This document shows, piece after piece, positions 1 to 11,100 of a DNA stretch of 64,000 nt (position 1 is its first letter; each line of letters opens with the position of its first letter). This DNA comes from Smallanthus sonchifolius (Eukaryota; Streptophyta; Magnoliopsida; Asterales; Asteraceae), in NCBI GenBank assembly GCA_023525975.1, contig CM042021.1, positions 106,685,501-106,749,500 on the forward strand, given 5' to 3'. The notes beneath the pieces were generated by a model. It saw only the letters and a program-made list of their open reading frames with translations. It was not told the origin of the DNA and did not search any database. A program made the translations under genes and the position numbers.

Positions 1-1809
1 CCTCGAGCGATTGCCGAGATTTCGTCGGGGATTGATTACCTGACGATGACAGAAGCTAATGGACCCGAAATGAGGCTCGAACTTGGTCGCGAAGTGTCCG
101 GTCGGCAAGGCTTTGGAACTCGAAAATGTCACAAGTGGGAATCGACTTCTGGATGGAATTAAACTTCGAAACTTTGGTCACAGCTTCTTTCAGGGACGAC
201 GAATGCGATGGTAGTCTCAATTTAGAGTGAGAATGTGTGGACGGAGGGTAACGAGTTCGAGCAGGGTCGACAATGGCTATTTATGGCCGGACCTGATTCT
301 TATGCTCGAACGTGCAATTGGACACGTCCCGACATAAGTCTGGACGAGGCGAAGCTAACCCGACATTCGACAGGCGTGGAGGTGGCCTGTCGGGCACGAA
401 TTCGGATGTGGTAACTCGGCCACCAACAGGATCGGATGATCCTTATGTTGGGGGAACAAATTGGTTGAGGGTTCTGGTTCGCGTGGGGGAGACGAAGCCA
501 GAGGTGCTTTTGTCGGGCGTTGAGGTGCAGGGAACAACCCTGTCGGGCGTTCGCCGGAGAAAAGCTCGGACCGCCGGACAAAGGGGGAAGAGGTGACCGG
601 ATAATCGATTTGTGTTTTGACAGATTTAGTCCCTGGAGTTTGGTTTGATACGGAATAGCCCTTAAATTAAATACCGGATGAATCCCTGCGGTTTCATTTG
701 ACCAGAAACAGCCCCTCAACGATTTTAAATTTTAAATCCTTTTAGTTTGGTTAATTACAATATAACCCCTGAACTTTTATTTAAATAATTAATTAGATTT
801 CTTTTTCAATTTCAATTAATTTATTTTATACTTATATATTTTATAAATCCACTTTCTTTAATAAAACTAATCTTTTTAAATAATTATCTTTTTGAAATAA
901 TGCATTAAATTATTTATTTAAATCATTAAGTTTATTTAACTTAAATTCTTTTAAACTAAAATGAAATTTAAGTTTATAAAATTTATAAAACTTATGTTTT
1001 TATTTAAAAATCCATCTTTTTAAATGGTTAATTTAATAAAATTGAAAACCATCGATTTATTTATATAAATTATTTAATTTAATAACATAATTTACATAGT
1101 TTATAACCTTAAAATATTTTTAAAATTTACTTTAAAAATACATAAATTGTACGCCAATTTGTATAAATTTGATTAAATATACGTGTATATGATTTGAAAT
1201 AGAATGTTAATATTTATGTGACAATTATTACAACAAAAATTTTGAAAGGTCACAGTCTTCCTAGAGGTAACAAGCCTTAGGTTACACCACTTTACCTATG
1301 GAATTGACGAGAAGGGGTAATTTTACTTTATGGTCAGCGAGACGTGAAGTATAGTACTAAGTGTGAATTGACGGTTAAGGTAAAGAATCAGATTAGACAC
1401 GAATAATGTATGGCTTTACAAGAAAGTGTGTGAATGATTTGCCTTTACTAGCACCGATGTTAGCGTGATTAACCCTTCTTATTTTATTAAATACTATGTT
1501 TTATGTAAAGTTAGAACCCACTCATCATTAGCTGACTTTTAATATGCACATTAGGTTGAGTGTAGGCAAGGAAGATAGATCGAGGATGCTTGGCTTGCGA
1601 CACGGAGTTACTCGGCTACTGAAGACCTGGCATATCGTAGACTATGTTTTATATGAAATTGTTACGTTAAGACAACGTTTTAATTGTTTTGGACAAGTTG
1701 TAAATTGGTTGAATGTTTTTCCGCTGCTTAATTCAAGGTTTTAAGTTTATCAGCTATGTGTAATTGTGTAATTCCAACAAGTGAGGTCTCCCGGGATCGG
1801 AGCCTTACA
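1..1809 (+). mobile_element. 3' part of a large LTR (gypsy-type), truncated by window start
   Basis: The block ends in GGAGCCTTACA, the same terminus as the solo LTR at 28576-31389 and, inverted, the one at 36788-38739. It shares with the former an internal stretch reading 'agaacccactca...tagctgactt' (about 1514 here, 31120 there), followed by a related 'ggcttg...gttactcgg' stretch. No primer-binding site follows 1809, so this is probably a solo or truncated LTR. Positions 720-1240 are very AT-rich. The short ORFs at 300-740 and 1544-1744 have no recognisable domain and lie inside the LTR. Confidence 0.6.
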
Positions 1810-2959
1810 ATATTATAAGAAACATAAACACTTCATTCACTAATTTAAGACATTAATTTACACCAAGCTTCATCTTCACCCAAATAATACAAAAAGACTA
1901 ACCAAGAATGGCCATAGTAATGAATACATAAACACTTGGTGATAGCATCATGCAATGATTCAAGGATCAAACCAAAGCCAAAGTGTTATGATTATGATGT
2001 GCTTCTTGATCTTAGGTGAAATGACTACGCTCTCTCTCTCTCTACCACTCTAGGTGGGAGGAACCTCGAAGGAACTCTACCCCAAATTTAAGCTTTGTTG
2101 CTTGTTGTTGTCTCCACCAAAATGAAGAGCCAAATGCCTCTGTCTATAGGTTGGTCCGGAGGGCAAGCAAGGGCGTGCTCCGTACTTTCGTGTGAATATC
2201 TGTTGTCCTTGGTTCAGCTTTTTTGGCACGCTTCTAACATGAAGCTCGGGCATGTCTGTGCTCGTTGACTGGCTTCTGGAAGCCTCCTGAATGTTTTGGC
2301 TTGATTCCAAGGGAGGCACGGGCGTGCCATTCCTCTGATTTTCACAAATAGTTGACCTTTCCTTGACTTTTCATTCCTTTTTGCACGGGAGGCCAAATAA
2401 TTTACAGAAATCAAAAGGGAAGAAATTAAGTATGTTTTTCTAATGTGATTGCTTCTAGATCAACCGGATATGAGGATGATTATGCATGTAAAATATGTGA
2501 AATTTGGTGCATATCAGTGGTTTTTCGATTATTAAAAATCCAAGCCAAAAATTGTGATAAAATGTGTTTAAAAATTGTGTTTCATCAAGATTCAAGCCTT
2601 TTATCTTCAAATCTTTAAAATACTCATGCCTAGTGTCAAAATACTCACCAAAGTGTGTATTCAGTTCTAATTTTGAAGATACATACTCAAATCTTTATGA
2701 AATTTCAAACAAAAACATGAAAATGACATAAATTTATGTAGTTTGCACCATTTTGAGTTCTAATTTCAAAATCAACTTCAACCCATGTTGGGTATCAAAA
2801 TACTCCCCATTGTGAGTACTTAATCTGATTTTGAAATTTAAGGATCAAAATTAGTGAAACACAACTTAAAAATTATAAAGAAACACACAATAGTGTGTGA
2901 AACTTGTTAAGAAATCTATAAACTTCAAGTAACTTTGAAATGAATTTGAGATAGATGTA
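1810..2959. other. Non-coding stretch, no gene seen
   Basis: AT-rich sequence with a (CT)n run near 2031-2042. On the minus strand it lies downstream of the copia gag remnant and may be decayed interior of that element, but I see no coding similarity, LTR end or TIR. Confidence 0.4.
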
Positions 2960-3418
2960 ACTCTTATGCACGGCTTAGATAAGCAAGGGGTGCCTCATCA
3001 CCTTTCATCTTAAGCTGAAGAAGTTGTGTCTTGAGAGTAAATTCTCTGGATGCGGTGTGTAGGGCATAGGCCCGAGCAAGAGCATCCCATAACTCGCGGG
3101 CAATTGTTCCTTGAACGTGTGCAAATGGTGCCTAAGAAATAGGTGAGATTATAATCATGCGGACATGTACATCATTCGCAATCCATGCTGCGTAATCTTG
3201 ATTAACAGTGAGTGCAGCAACAACATCGGATCCGGTAGCAACAGTTTGATCCAGACACCGAAGGAGCCATCAACACAACCAAAGAGATTGTTTGTGATCA
3301 GGAAAGGCTTAAGCATGGTTTTCCAGTAACCATAGTTGGTTAGAGATAGAGTAAATGCAAACTTGTAGGAATTGTGAGAGATCCTTTCGGTGTGTGAAAG
3401 AGAAGTGATCGTGGCCAT
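2960..3418 (-). pseudogene. Ty1/copia gag remnant (UBN2-type)
   Basis: The minus strand starts with a Met and encodes copia gag-like blocks: SLTNYGYWKTMLKPFLITN near the N terminus, then, in another frame, GTIARELWDALARAYALHTA and LKTQLLQLKMKGDEAPLAY. These resemble the N-terminal half of plant copia gag proteins, which form the particle shell. The frame changes near 3160 and a stop follows the last block, so it cannot make a full gag. No zinc knuckle, protease or polymerase follows in the expected direction. The family assignment is from remembered motifs. Confidence 0.65.
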
Positions 3419-3541
3419 AGGTTTGCGAGTACTTGGGTTTGCGAATACTTTGGTTTGTGAAATTATAGTTCACAGTTTCGATTCAGGGGTTTTACCCCCT
3501 GTAGTAATCGTAATTGACGAATTTGTTGAAATACAGTGAGA

Positions 3542-3631
3542 TCGTTTGGTTGCTAAAATAGGGTTCAATGCTTTCAATTTCATGTAAAAAGATTTGATAT
3601 CGTTTGGCATTGCTAAAATAGGGTTCAATGC
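3542..3631. repeat. Short direct repeat, two copies about 60 bp apart
   Basis: The 20-bp block TGCTAAAATAGGGTTCAATG occurs at 3551-3570 and 3611-3630, each preceded by CGTTTGG. This looks like a local tandem duplication beside the copia gag remnant. No function is evident. Confidence 0.6.
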
Positions 3632-3703
3632 CCATTTGTGGGATGCTGAGTTTAGCAATTATATTTGTAATCAAAATGATCCATTGGGTGGGTAACATCA
3701 TAG

Positions 3704-5587
3704 TAGAGATGGCAATGGGTCGGGTTTGGGACGGGTTTAGGTAATCCCAACCTCATACCCGATTATAAAAGCTTGTCCTATACCCAGTCCAAAACCCGTC
3801 GGGTTTCTATCTGGTAATTACCCATCGGGTATGCATGTGGGTTTCGGGTAAACCCGTTACTTTGTAAAAAATACCCGTTGGGTATACTCGACCTAAAACC
3901 CGTCGGGTATCTACCGGGTATATATAAAAATTACTAAACCTATTCTAAAAAGAAATGACATCTACAGTGGTTTCAACTATTTTCTTTTAATATTTTATGT
4001 AATTACAATTTCAGAGTGATCTTTATTCTTTAGTTACTTTGTTTGCTCCCACGTTGCATTTTTTTAGTGAAGAAACTTTTTAGTTCTTTTTATTTTCGTT
4101 TTCAACCCTTATAATATATATATAATATACGTTTTAAATCCATTTTATTTTTAAATAATTTTAATTTTTCTGTTATTACTTTGTTCGTAACATTTTAAAA
4201 AAAAATTGAATGTGCGGCTGCTTTGATCTTTTTTTTGTGAACGTTCCGGTATAAATATTTTTTAAAAACGGAGTTGTATTTAAAATCAAGTATATTTTTC
4301 TTTGGTCGTGCTGTGACAAACCCAACCGCTTATGAGCGTACAATATCGTTAGCGGTTTCGTGGTTTTATCGTATTCGGTACCGGTTTTCGCTTTTATGGT
4401 TTTTTACGAGTCGAAGCGATTACGACCAAACTCATTATATATACATGTCAGGGATATACATTTAAAAATAAATACATTATATATACAAAATAAATACGGT
4501 ATATATATACTTAAAAATAATAAAAAAAGAAAGAAAACTATGTCGGGCAATGTTTTAAAAACCGGACCGGACCGGCCGGTCTGACCGGGAATCGTTCATC
4601 TTAGCGGTCTGGTTAGATGGGTTAAAACGGGTTGAAAAATAACCGGCCGGTCGGTGTGATTTTCCGGTTGAACCGGTGGACCGGTCCAGCGGTCGAACCG
4701 GTTTTTAGACGGGATCTAGAAGAAGAGATCAAATTTAGACGGGATCTAGGAGATATCAACGGCGAAGGGAAAGTGGTCGCCGAAGGTGGTGAACGAAAGT
4801 GACTGTAAACGGCTCTGTAAGCGGCGGCGGCGAAGGGAAAGTGGTCGCCGATGGTGGTGAACGAAAGTGGTTGTAAACGACTCTGTAAGTGGTGGCGACA
4901 ACATGAGCGATGATATTGAATTTGGTCCTCTCTTCAACTTAGATGATGTTCGTTGAGAGATGAGGAAGAGAATTGTTCGTTGAGAGATGAGGAAGAGAGA
5001 TCTTCGTTTAGAGATGATGAATTTGAACGGCGATACAAAGGAAAACAATGGTCTCCATATCTTCTTTAACGTTTAGATCTAGGGTTTAAGAAGAATTATC
5101 ATTTACACCCGTTTAGAACTATTACTTGTATTATTTTAGTTCTTTCTTATCTCTATTTTATACATTTAGTCCTCAATATTTTAGTACAATTCAACTTGGT
5201 CCACTAATTTTAGTTGTTTATACTAAAAGGTAAATAAATTATTTATAATGCCACGTATTTCTTAAATCCGGTTAGACCGGTCCAACCAGTGGACCCTTAA
5301 GACCGTCGGTTCGCTATTCGGTCCGGTTTTGAAAACATTGATGTCGGGTTTATAATAAGTTAAACGGGTTTATGTTATCGGGTAACCGGGGCGGGTAAAC
5401 GGGTATATCACCATATCCCATACCCTTCACAAACCCGCGAAAAATTTCATAAGTAATCCCAAACCCGTGAAAAATTTCATAAGTAATCCCAAACCTGGTC
5501 CCATACCCGATTACCCGACTCCATTCTCGTCCCGAATGTCTTGGTTTCGGGTTTTTCCATCGGGTTCAGGTTTCATTGCTATCCCTA
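3704..5587. mobile_element. hAT-type non-autonomous element (outer of a nested pair)
   Basis: Imperfect terminal inverted repeats: left TAGAGATGGCAATGGGTCGG, right (reversed) TAGGGATAGCAATGAAACC. The flanks are CATCATAG (3696-3703) and CATCAAAC (5588-5595), a 6-of-8 match to the 8-bp duplication typical of hAT elements. The subterminal zones are full of short ACCCG/CGGGT motifs on both strands. No transposase is visible. A second hAT-type element sits inside at 4548-5340. Confidence 0.7.
4548..5340. mobile_element. Inner hAT-type element with perfect 8-bp target duplication
   Basis: The 793-bp unit begins CAATGTTTTAAAAACCGGAC and ends with the inverse of CAATGTTTTCAAAACCGGAC. It is flanked on both sides by exactly ATGTCGGG (4540-4547 and 5341-5348). 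The ends are packed with CCGG-rich subterminal repeats. The interior (about 4756-4890) holds a roughly 70-bp tandem duplication containing GGGAAAGTGGTCGCCGA. A 100-codon minus-strand ORF (4746-5048) follows from this low-complexity interior and is not called as a gene. Confidence 0.85.
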
Positions 5588-5595
5588 CATCAAAC

Positions 5596-7466
5596 ACAAA
5601 GAGAGTGCATATAGCGAGAGTATATATAAATATATGTTTTTGATTTATTTTTAATTCATTAATAAGAAATAGTTGTGCACATGTGTTAAAATGACTTTAT
5701 TGTCCTCATGTACAACACACATAAGTGAACTTAATAGAAAAGGTTAACTCCAGTTAGTGCAAATGACTAAATGCGTGCAAAAGTTTCAAAAAAAATGACA
5801 TCCAATGTAATTTTTGAAGCCAAATGACATAACTTGCAATTTTCTATAATGTTAAAGGATATAATTTGTAATTTACTCTTTCCGTTAAGTCCGGTAATGT
5901 GTCTTGCACATGAGAGCGTTTTGATCTTTTTGTTCTCATAAGGACTAATCTTGTAATTAACTGAAACCTTAATAAACTTAAAAATATAAAAAATAAATAT
6001 GCCCCAGCCCTCACACAGGGGCGAAGGATAGTGACCGCCCCGGATTTTTCGCTCAGTAACGTTAATTTATACGTATTTGGCTGAAAATTTTATAGTTCCG
6101 ACCCCCCTGATAGGAAAAAAAATCTAGGCCCATCTTGCGTTTTTCTTCAAGTTCCGCCACTGATCACACACACCCATCTCTCTCTTCATAATCGCCAATG
6201 ACCTCCACCAACCACATCTCTGACCATCTCTTCAGGCAACCACACCAACACCTACAACCACGTTGATGTGGTCAGATCGGTGTTCAATGGATCGAGAGAA
6301 ATTAGAATTAAAGAAAGGAACAATCTTGGAGCAATTTTCTGTATATTCCCATAATTGAAAAACAAACACTTTAAATAAGGAAACAAAGAAACTACGAACT
6401 AGATGCACTACCTAAAACATGGGTCTTTATTTCCTCACAACCATGCATGCAAAAACAAATAAAAAACACATGTTAAAAGTCAATGCAATTAAGAGTAAAA
6501 TGCAGCTAAACGTAGACGTATCACACGTCTCAAAACCGACCATCTCTCTTATAATCACAAATTCGTCGGTCGTCACTCTCTTCACACACACTTCACTTGT
6601 CAGTTGTACATTATGCTACTCCACTTGTACAACAAATCACCGGCCAAGTAAAACCTCTTGACCCTCAAAATCGCCACCACTTCCAAATCGGTTTAAACAA
6701 ATCGCTAGATCATGGCTGATGTGGAAGAGCGTCGATGGGTTTAAACAAGTCGGATAGTTTGGTGTAGATCAAAGTCTTATATCTGTTGATTCCAGTAACC
6801 TTTTCATGATCGCCGCTTCAACCGTCCTTGCCGGCTTTAAATCTTCTCACCTGGTGAACCCATCCATTCTTAACTCATCATAATCAAATCAAGTAAAACC
6901 TCTTGACCCTCACAAAACTCATCATAAAACCCTTCTGACCAGTTCACATACTTAGCCGGAGAAGACGAGTTTAGATACTTTTGTCCGTTGCCATCCAGGT
7001 ATTTGGTTTGGTGGCTAATGAGAGTGTGAAAGTATAAATCAAAACTACTGTATTTGGTTCGGTGGTTAAAATGATTTGGAAAATTGAAACAGAAGAATAA
7101 AAACTTGATTGTGGGGTTGTGGCATTGATTCATGAAATTCTTCGATGTGGTGAGGGAATCGAATTATCCAACTAGGCAATGAAGAAGAAAGGAGGGGTAT
7201 TGGGGAAATGAAGACGTCGATAGGGGGAGGGTTGTGTTTAATTTTTTTTATAAAGAGAGGAACCCAAAATTTTATGTTAATTACACAAACAGTCCCTGAA
7301 ATGGTGAAAGAACCAAACTATCCTCATGTGCCTTACAACATGACTAAACATAACCCCAAATCTAACGCCCGTTAATGAAAAGGACGGAAACTGTTACAAA
7401 ATTTAAACATAAAGGACAATTTTTGTAATTTTCTTAGTTAAAGAATGTAAATTGTAATTTACTCTA
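5596..7466. other. Intergenic, decayed repeat sequence
   Basis: No gene is supported. The stretch around 6000-6160 ends, on the minus strand, in CAGTGGCGGAACTTG, which resembles a plant transposon terminus; its partner was not found. The 22-bp string beginning AAGTAAAACCTCTTGACCCT occurs at about 6644 and 6891. The ORFs at 6419-6661 and 6870-7133 have no domain and no codon structure that stands out. Confidence 0.4.
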
Positions 7467-7625
7467 AATTAAATGAGACAAATAAAACATATATGAATAT
7501 TGGTTACTATTTGGTGATTATTTTTTCAATTTAACTTAAATTCAACTTAATTTAAGTTAATTTGAAAAAATAATTACTAAATAGTAACTAAGATTTGTAT
7601 ATTTTCATTTGTCTCACTTAATTTT
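7467..7625. mobile_element. Hairpin MITE (long inverted repeat)
   Basis: The two arms are near-perfect inverted copies, beginning AAATTAAATGAGACAAATAA on the left and, inverted, AAATTAAGTGAGACAAATGA on the right, meeting at about 7545. The whole unit can fold into one hairpin of about 75 bp per arm. It is AT-rich, lacks coding potential and looks like a foldback MITE. If transcribed it could give small RNAs; that is inference. Confidence 0.65.
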
Positions 7626-7848
7626 AAAACATTTTAACATTTATAAAAAAGTTATACAAGATTGCAACAAGCAAGGAAAGTAGAGTTACTTAAATACATA
7701 GAAAACTTAATTACTATTGTGTGAAGCTTTCTCAAACAAGGTAACGTTTACGGCTATTAAATATAAAATCACCTCTTTCATTTAATTTCTTATCGACTAT
7801 TAAATATTAAATCATTTAATTTCTTATCAAATAGAGAAGGGACTTCAT

Positions 7849-7960
7849 TTTTTTTTAACGGCAAATTTCTTTACTTAGTGGGACTTGAACCCATGACCTT
7901 GAGGTCTTTTAAATGTATAAGAGACTTTGCATCTACCATTGGACCACCACCCCAATGGCT
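7849..7960 (-). repeat. tRNA-derived SINE-like fragment
   Basis: On the minus strand the order is TGGTCCAATGGTAG (box A-like), about 45 bp, GGGTTCAAGTCCC (box B, GGTTCAA core), a short unique stretch and a run of A. That is the usual order of a tRNA-derived SINE with internal Pol III promoter and A tail. Cloverleaf pairing is poor, so a functional tRNA gene is unlikely. I could not define a target duplication. Confidence 0.5.
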
Positions 7961-8156
7961 TGAATGTTGGTGGACTGTGGACATATTAGAAAATTTTATA
8001 AAGAGGAAAGAATTTTATTAATAAATCTGTTTTACAAGATGTAAAAACAAATGGGATTCTATTATAAATCTGTTACACAAGATGAACTACAATATATTTT
8101 TATTTTACACTAGAAAACACCGAAAAGAATTTAAGGGTATGCATGTTCTTACTTTT

Positions 8157-11100
8157 CTACACCTCTTGTTGTCTTCTTTGGAAAATAAGAGACCCTAAAA
8201 CAACTGCAATGCCAGTTATGGCTATGGTGAATACAAGTCTTCTTGTAGACAAATCTTGTGGTGGTGGCCTTCTTCTACCGTTGCGATCTCTTTCGGCTTC
8301 TCTTGCCCTTCATAAACATGAAAAGGTTAAAATGGAGAACAAAGATTCGACACGTGAAGAAAATGGGCATAGAGTACTCATCATATAAAGAAAAATGTAG
8401 CATGACTATAAAGGGGCGTATGGTTTGTTGGAATTCAATGGAATTGGAATCTAAATTTTATTTCTTACATGTTTGGTTTGCAGCATTCGTTGGAATTGAA
8501 ATTCAAGGGATAACATGTTTAGTTGGACAAGTATGTGAATTCTGATGCAGTTTCTCACGCAATCACGTTGTGATTAAAACTCACGAATAAAGCTGGAACT
8601 TTTGTATTCAAAACTCAAAAGAAATCATCCCTTACAATGAAAATAACCAACGTATTTAAAGGCAAACCCTAACATCAAATAAAAGGAAACACAATCATAG
8701 ATAAATGTAAACACCCAATAAAATAAAGACTAAAATCAATTAAATGTTCCAGCTTGATCTGCAAGTCACCAGCCCCCTTCCTCTAACCTGGGCCCTCCTC
8801 GACCTGCTGCTCCTGCTCCCCACGTACTTGGCTTCGGCCCAGGCATGTTGAACTGGTCCAGCCCAATGGGCTAATGTGAACAGGGATATCGGTTGCATCA
8901 TTCTCCCCCTCTTCGAAGAGACTCATACTCGAGTCTAACGGATCATCCATTTCTGGCGCATAAGGGGACAAGTCGGCTACATTGAAGGTAGCAGAAACGT
9001 TATAATGACCTGGCAAATCAATTTTGTATGCGTTGTCGTTGATCTTTGCCAATACCTTGAATGAACCATCTGCGCGTGGTTGTAACTTACTCGCACGATT
9101 TGTTGACCAAAACCGAACTGGTTTGGGTTTGGGGTTTGAACCTGATTTGTGCATCTCTACTCAAATTCCTTCAAGTAAAGGAATTCAACATTCCTTCCGT
9201 ATAATAAAGAAAGAATTCTAATTCCTTTGACAGATTACATTTCCTCAAAAAAATGTGTGAACCAAACGCCCCCTTATATTATATATGTACAAGTATGTGA
9301 TCAAATCAATACGAAAATCATGACAGGTTAAAAAAAGCACAACTTCAAAAAACTGAAACATAGAGGGAAAAAGATTTGTATTCTTTAAACCTGGAAGTTT
9401 CTGTAGTATCATCTAGTACACCATTACATGTGACATCACGGGTGATTCTCTCGCGTAGTCTGATATATCTGTTGCAGAGGTGACAAAGCTCGGTCCTATT
9501 TCCACATACTTCCTGCAAATTTTAAAGAAATAGTGTATGGTGTATGTTAAATAAACAAAAATAAATAAATAAACAAAGAATATCCGGTTTCATATGTTAT
9601 TACTTGATGCTCAAATAGGTCGATTGCAGGCAAAGGAAATTCACAGTAATCACAAGTCATGATTCTTTGAGGGCATCTTTCACCTTCATGTACAGCCAGG
9701 AGTTGAGGTTCCATCGTCTCATTGCACAATGAACAAGATACCTGTCCCAACAATCACAGCAGCAGCTAAGAGAAGAATGGTGACCAAAAATGCTGTTTTC
9801 GACTTGGAGTACATTATTTATTTTTTTATTTGCTATTGAAACATTTAAGTACAGAGCTAGATGCAGTTAACTAATAATATTTGATTTGGAGCTACATACC
9901 GGAGCATGGGTGGTCAAGTAATGTTCTTCAGCATGCTTTTTGGGAACCATATCGTCACAGATTTTACATTTTTCTAAATTGCGGGAGCAATGAGCATAAT
10001 GCAGATCGATATTTGAAGAGGGAATGGCTCTGTCACTGCACATGTAGCATAGTGGTTGTTCAGCTTAAGCAGACAATATTCAACTTTATACAATAAACAG
10101 CAAGATATAAATATATATGTATCTATAAATTCAACAAACATAACATAAAACAAGAACAATAGGTACGGAAAAGAAGACAACAATAAAGGTTGAAAGATTA
10201 ATGAAAGGATAATCATCTTATGTTAACCTTCAACTTAGTAAAGAATATGTAGAGTAAGCAAAACCAGTTGGTTATGTAAACATTAAGATTAGGGTTAATT
10301 GCACCCAAATGTAGCGTACTCTCAGCATTTTTCCATTTTACACAACAAAGTGCTTTAATTTTTACAATTTGATGTGACAAATTTTGTTACCATTTTATGT
10401 AACCAACTTCCTATAACAAGGAATAAGGTAGCCTAGCACCAGTTTTTCTGTCTGACACCCAGACAGCTTAAAGGCTTGGCTTTTTAGAAAAAAGTTAATT
10501 GAGTTTATAAAAAATTGTATTTATCTGATTTCTTAAGTTTTAATTTTAATTATTTTTATTCTTTCATTTCAAGATTTAGTTATAAGTCACCAAATATAAA
10601 TTTAATGTGTTAGTTGAAAATTGTTAAGTGGGAATTTTTTGTTGAAGCGTGCTGGTAGGTGCCATCACCACCTGCAGCCTCCAACCACCAACTTCCTTCT
10701 ACCGGCGCCATTAGAGCCATCCCCACCCCCATAGCCACATGCACCCTCCCTCTACCCCCTCCCCACCTCCTGAACTCCCACAACCACCGCTGGTGCAGTC
10801 CCCTTCACATCCTCCTGAATTTCCACGAACACTGCCTTCTGACAAAGGTGTATTATCTAAGAGGAACACAAAAGGCATTAAACAGAGGCATGGCTTGAGA
10901 GTGAGGGTTGCCTCTGTAATTTGGTGGCGCTCCTACAGCAGGTATCTGGAAAGTGTAGGTTATGTTCTGCAAAATTGCCAATTACTCGGTTTCATGGGCA
11001 ATTGAGCACTTACGGTAAATTAAGCTCAACGCAGGGGTAGCTTCTGTAGCCAAGAAACTCACTTTGGCTGAACTGGTTACTCCTGAAGCAGCAAACAAAC

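Larger units (their letters stand above)
8412..9275. mobile_element. MITE-like element in intron 4, split by a gypsy fragment
   Basis: The ends read AAGGGGCGTATGGTTTG on the left and, inverted, AAGGGGGCGTTTGGTTCACA on the right, with ATA on both outer sides. GGAATT-rich subterminal motifs lie at both ends (8430-8540 and 9165-9235). The gypsy fragment 8543-9154 lies between them, so the MITE was already in the intron when the retrotransposon arrived. Superfamily is uncertain (PIF/Harbinger or hAT). Confidence 0.5.

Noticed and set aside
4746..5048. 100-codon minus-strand ORF inside the inner hAT element
   Set aside because: Composed of low-complexity S/R/L-rich repeats generated by the 70-bp duplication; no domain.
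7849..7960. Functional tRNA gene
   Set aside because: Only boxes A and B are tRNA-like; the acceptor and anticodon stems do not pair and an A-rich tail follows, which fits a SINE fragment.
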